From an uncultured Oscillospiraceae bacterium (lineage in GTDB: Bacteria; Bacillota; Clostridia; Oscillospirales; Oscillospiraceae): a stretch of 24,300 nt of DNA. This document shows positions 21,814 through 24,300 of the stretch, one piece after another. Every line of letters begins with the position of its first letter. Position 1 is the stretch's first letter. The position numbers and the translations under genes are program-made. The notes beneath the pieces were generated by a model, which searched no databases, had not been told where the DNA came from, and worked only from the letters and a program-made list of their open reading frames with translations. The stretch is from positions 1 to 24,300 of the forward strand of contig CAKUJA010000025.1 of assembly GCA_934661135.1 (NCBI GenBank), in the 5' to 3' direction.

Positions 21814-21987
21814 CCCCTAAAATAGGGGAAGGCTTGCTTCTTGCAGCAAGTGGATTTGCCGAGAGATATTGACCCAAGGCAAGATTTGAAGGGCGCAGGC
21901 ATCCCTTGCGGATTTCAAGTCCTTCAAGCCGCCGCATTGGGGCAAAAGCTCCGGCAAGGACAGAAGCCGGAAGATGTAAGGCCTCCC
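21814..21987 (+). ncRNA. Candidate structured RNA between binding-protein and permease genes
   Basis: This 285-nt spacer holds no credible gene but is dense in complementary segments: CCCCTA/TAGGGG (21814-21828), GGCTTGC (21831-21837) with GTAAGGCC (21976-21983, one bulge) as a closing helix, CTTGCT/AGCAAG (21833-21850), TTGCC/GGCAA (21856-21882), GATTTGAA/TTCAAGTC (21883-21921) enclosing GGG/CCC, GGGGC-AAAA-GCTCC (21939-21952) and CCGGC/GCCGG (21951-21970). Some are mutually exclusive, as in a switch. I do not recognise a known riboswitch core. A leader element, an sRNA or a decayed repeat are all possible. Confidence 0.35.
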
Positions 21988-22012
21988 GCAACAAAGAAAG
22001 GAATTTTTGCCC

Positions 22013-22744
22013 ATGTGGTGGAGCAACCTGTTCGTCGATATGAATAAGGCGAACTTTTTCAATTTCTCCTTCCTTCCCAAATACGCCGTTTCATTTGTGC
22101 GGGGGTTGGAATATACGCTGCTGCTGGCGGTCGTGTCCGTCCTGCTGGCTATTATCCCCGCGCTGCTGCTGGCGCTGATGCGCCTGAGCAAGAACCGTCT
22201 CGTCAAGGCAATTTCCGGCGCTTATATCGCGATATTCCGCTCGACGCCGCTGCTCGTTCAGTTATCCATCATCTATTTCGGCCTGTTCGGTGCAGTCTCC
22301 ATCCCGCGCATCACGATCCTCGGCTTTGTCGACATCTCGCGCTTCATCCCCGGCGTTGTCGCGCTTGCGCTCAACAGCTCAGCCTACGTCGCGGAGATCT
22401 TCCGCGCCGGCATTCTCGCCGTCGACCAGGGGCAGACCGAAGCCGCCCGCTCGCTCGGCCTTTCCAAGTGGGCGTCTATGCGCTTTATCGTCCTGCCGCA
22501 GGCGATCAAAAACGTACTGCCCGCGCTCGCCAATGAGATCGTCACCATGGTCAAGGAATCGTCCATCTGCTCCATGCTCGGCATGGAGGAGCTGATGTTC
22601 GGCGCAAAGGCCGTTGCCAGCGCGACCTACATCTCCCTCGCGCCCTACACGCTGGCCGCCCTGATCTATTTCTGCATCAACTACCCGGCCAGCAAGGCCA
22701 TCGAAGCTGTCGAAAGGAGAATGCGCCGTGGCGACAAACACTGA
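22013..22744 (+). CDS. Amino-acid ABC transporter permease (HEQRO type)
   Basis: 243 aa with about five membrane segments. The early segment FVRGLEYTLLLAVVSVLLAIIPALLLALMRLS type is the standard start of polar amino-acid permeases, followed by FRSTPLLVQL and the cytoplasmic EAA loop, EAARSLGLSKWASMRFIVLPQA (about residues 142-163) that contacts the ATPase. ATG 22013 is used with an AAAGGA ribosome site about 10 nt upstream. The gene overlaps the ATPase by 17 nt, so the two are coupled. One permease gene suggests a homodimer. Confidence 0.94.
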   Translation: MWWSNLFVDMNKANFFNFSFLPKYAVSFVRGLEYTLLLAVVSVLLAIIPALLLALMRLSKNRLVKAISGAYIAIFRSTPLLVQLSIIYFGLFGAVSIPRITILGFVDISRFIPGVVALALNSSAYVAEIFRAGILAVDQGQTEAARSLGLSKWASMRFIVLPQAIKNVLPALANEIVTMVKESSICSMLGMEELMFGAKAVASATYISLAPYTLAALIYFCINYPASKAIEAVERRMRRGDKH

Positions 22745-23474
22745 GCTGATCCGCGTCGAACACGTGGTCAAGGAATTCAACGGCGGCGCCGTCAAGGCGC
22801 TCAACGACTGCAACCTCTCCATCCACAAAGGCGAGGTCGTGGCGATCATCGGCCCGTCCGGCTCCGGCAAATCGACGCTGCTGCGCTGCCTGAACCTGCT
22901 TGAAGTGCCGACCACCGGCACCGTCTGGTTCGACGGTGTCGACATCACCGACAAGAAGATCGACCTCGACCTCCATCGCCGTAAGATGGGCATGGTTTTC
23001 CAGCATTTCAATCTGTTCCCGAACATGACCGTCCGCAAAAACCTCACACTTGCACCGGTGCACCTCAAGCTGATGAACCAGTCCGAAGCCGATAAGAAGG
23101 CCATGGAGTGGCTCGAGCGCATCGGCCTGCCCGACAAAGCCAACACCTTCCCCGCCATGCTCTCCGGCGGCCAGAAGCAGCGCATTGCCATTGTCCGCGC
23201 GCTGATGATGAGTCCGGAGGTCATGCTGTTCGATGAACCGACGTCCGCGCTCGACCCCGAGATGGTCGGCGAAGTGCTCGACATGATGCGCGCACTCGCC
23301 AAGCAGGGCATGACCATGGCCGTCGTCACCCACGAGATGGGCTTCGCCCGCGAGGTCGCCAGCCGCGTCATCTTTATGGACGGCGGCGCGATTGTGGAAG
23401 AAAACACGCCGAACGAGCTGTTCGACCATCCGCAAAACCCCCGTACGCAGGCCTTCCTCTCCAAAGTGCTCTAA
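22728..23474 (+). CDS. Amino-acid ABC transporter ATP-binding protein
   Basis: 248 aa, full-length nucleotide-binding domain. Walker A GPSGSGKST (about 43-51), Q-loop VFQHFNLFPNMTV, signature LSGGQKQR, Walker B VMLFDEPTSALDPE and switch His in VVTHEMGFA are all intact. The start is GTG 22728 with AAAGGAG 8 nt upstream. Powers uptake by the permease encoded just before. Operon order binding protein-permease-ATPase is standard. The stop is followed with no gap by the terminal repeat of a MITE-like element. Confidence 0.95.
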   Translation: MATNTELIRVEHVVKEFNGGAVKALNDCNLSIHKGEVVAIIGPSGSGKSTLLRCLNLLEVPTTGTVWFDGVDITDKKIDLDLHRRKMGMVFQHFNLFPNMTVRKNLTLAPVHLKLMNQSEADKKAMEWLERIGLPDKANTFPAMLSGGQKQRIAIVRALMMSPEVMLFDEPTSALDPEMVGEVLDMMRALAKQGMTMAVVTHEMGFAREVASRVIFMDGGAIVEENTPNELFDHPQNPRTQAFLSKVL

Positions 23475-23635
23475 GAAACCTCTGAATAACGCCCCGATCG
23501 CGGACGACGGATCTTTTCCGCCAATCCTGCGGTTCGAAACATGGGAAATACACAAAGTATTCCGCCATTTTTCAAACCTTGTCTTGATGAAAAATCTTTC
23601 GCCGTCCACAGTCGATTATTTTATCAGAGCTTCCC
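23475..23635. mobile_element. MITE-like element 1
   Basis: Its ends GAAACCTCTGA (23475-23485) and, inverted, GGAAGCTCTGA (23634-23624) match at 9 of 11 positions, continuing into A/T-rich sequence. No coding potential. The core contains GAAATAC-N4-AGTATTCC (23545-23563), shared with the next element. It begins immediately after the ATPase stop codon. Boundaries are approximate. Confidence 0.5.
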
Positions 23636-23637
23636 TA

Positions 23638-23797
23638 GGGTGTATCTGAAAACTCCCAACGCACCCGGACAGCGGGCCTTTTCACGCTGCGCCGCGCCAT
23701 TTTTCCTTGAAATACGTCAGTATTCCTGCAAAAAAACGTCTTGCTCAGCGCAAAAATTCCTCGCTGCCGGTCACATTGAGAGCTTTCAGATACACCC
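23638..23797. mobile_element. MITE-like element 2, TA-flanked
   Basis: Perfect 14-bp terminal inverted repeats GGGTGTATCTGAAA (23638-23651) and its complement (23784-23797), weaker pairing beyond that, and TA on both sides (23636-23637, 23798-23799) as expected from an IS630/Tc1-type TA duplication. 160 bp, no coding potential. The core has GAAATAC-N3-AGTATTCC (23709-23726). Confidence 0.75.
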
Positions 23798-23803
23798 TAA
23801 TCA

Positions 23804-23837
23804 AAACTGCCCGCGATTGGACGATCGCGGGCAGTTT
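23804..23837. terminator. Strong hairpin, probable terminator of the ABC operon
   Basis: Perfect 14-bp stem (23804-23817 with 23824-23837, AAACTGCCCGCGAT and complement) and 6-nt loop. On the plus strand it ends in TTTCTCT, on the minus strand in TTTTGATT, so it may work both ways. It lies 330 nt from the ATPase stop, with two MITE-like elements in between. Confidence 0.75.
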
Positions 23838-23900
23838 CTCTATAAATTTATCATTTTGAACCCGTTCTTTTCTTTCTCAGCCAGAAAGTTTTGCGCCCCC

Positions 23901-23935
23901 ATTCTTTTCTTTCTCTTTTTGAGAAAGAAAAGAAT
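23901..23935. repeat. T/C-rich inverted repeat, second copy
   Basis: ATTCTTTTCTTTCTC (23901-23915) and its perfect 15-nt complement (23921-23935) surround five Ts. Upstream at 23861-23887 a related half (CCCGTTCTTTTCTTTCTC...) also appears. Same family as 183-215. Confidence 0.75.
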
Positions 23936-24018
23936 CGCCGCCTCGTCAGAAGAAGGCTGCTGCATTACGCTTCCGCCGGGCGGCGAAAGCTCCATATCCG
24001 CAGTATTCTTCTTCCTCT

Positions 24019-24053
24019 CCAAACTGTGACCACTCTGCTGGGTCACAGTTTGG
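24019..24053. repeat. 13-bp perfect inverted repeat
   Basis: CCAAACTGTGACC (24019-24031) and GGTCACAGTTTGG (24041-24053) around a 9-nt loop. No T-run follows. It lies among the repeats and serves no adjacent gene in the window. Confidence 0.6.
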
Positions 24054-24113
24054 TTCTGGGAGATGCCCTTGGATTCCGCGACGAATGGAATTCGGAAAAA
24101 ATACGATAGAATT

Positions 24114-24220
24114 GTAGGGGCGGACGACTCTGTCCGCCCGGCAGTAGGCAAAGATGGTTTCGCAGAAGTCTGCGGCGAAATCATAGTGCGGTAAGGGCGG
24201 ACAGAGTCGTCCGCCCCTAC
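24114..24220. repeat. Inverted pair of REP-like palindromes
   Basis: A 26-bp sequence at 24114-24139 recurs exactly inverted at 24195-24220. Each copy is itself a palindrome (GGGCGGAC...GTCCGCCC, 8 bp), so the pair can form one large or two small hairpins, like a bacterial interspersed mosaic element. The right copy continues into GGATGCGGCGG...ATCG.GGGTTGTA, the same tail as in the tandem units near 330-375 and 535-565. Confidence 0.85.
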
Positions 24221-24300
24221 GGATGCGGCGGAAAATCGAGGGTTGTACCGTACCCGTAAAATGGTGCCTGACCGCCATCATCAAGATAGCGTGCGGCGCG

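Larger units (their letters stand above)
23838..24300. other. Non-coding right edge
   Basis: No credible gene on either strand. Long open frames here run through repeats and have no ribosome sites or recognisable motifs. Apart from the repeats listed separately nothing is identified. Confidence 0.6.

Noticed and set aside
21814..21987. Known riboswitch (lysine, glycine, T-box) in the ABC spacer
   Set aside because: The conserved core sequences I know for these classes are not present; kept only as an unassigned structured region.
20666..21994. 442-codon minus-strand frame across the binding-protein gene
   Set aside because: Antisense to a lipoprotein gene with clear signal peptide, promoter and ribosome site; Gly/Val-rich shadow translation.
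23541..24029. 162-codon frame across the MITE and terminator region
   Set aside because: No ribosome site or motif, and it runs through inverted repeats and the terminator.

Overview
The window looks like chromosome of a GC-rich anaerobic Clostridia member, probably Oscillospiraceae (Oscillibacter/Flavonifractor-like). The reasons are Firmicutes-type division genes (sepF, divIVA), hfq next to miaA, soluble flavin/iron-sulfur metabolism, and many short GC-rich extragenic repeats. The placement is an inference from gene content, not from a marker gene.

Layout. 1-699 is non-coding and repeat-rich: a T/C-rich inverted repeat and a two-copy ~195-bp tandem unit. 700-5225 (+) carries miaA, hfq, an HlyD-like membrane adaptor, yggS, sepF and divIVA; a strong promoter inside the end of yggS probably feeds sepF-divIVA. 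5241-5663 is a gutted IS3/IS150-type insertion sequence. 5724-18190 (all -) is one tightly packed cluster, read in transcription order: mdh, fumC, hdrB, hdrC, hdrA, flxD(mvhD-like), flxC, flxB, flxA, frdB, frdA, and an AspT/YidE-type exchanger. A LysR regulator (18328-19218, -) sits just upstream, with a perfect 7+7 bp palindrome in the mdh promoter region. alr (19386-20516, -) follows with its own promoter, leader hairpin and terminator. A polar amino-acid ABC transporter operon (20810-23474, +) has a large structured spacer between the binding-protein and permease genes. 23475-24300 is non-coding: two adjacent ~160-bp MITE-like elements, a strong terminator hairpin, and more of the repeat families seen at the left edge.

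Main result. The 12.5-kb minus-strand cluster encodes malate dehydrogenase and fumarase (oxaloacetate to malate to fumarate), a soluble fumarate-reductase-like pair FrdAB without a membrane anchor, a complete NADH-oxidising Flx-Hdr electron-bifurcating module, and a candidate dicarboxylate exchanger. Most of the genes overlap or are 10-22 nt apart. The simplest reading is a cytosolic reductive branch to succinate in which NADH oxidation by FlxA/HdrA is split between ferredoxin and fumarate. That would be a flavin-based electron-bifurcating fumarate reductase, functionally parallel to the methanogen thiol:fumarate reductase (TfrAB) but with the TfrB-like iron-sulfur part and the HdrB-like CCG part on separate polypeptides. 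The families are recognised from sequence; the coupling is inferred.
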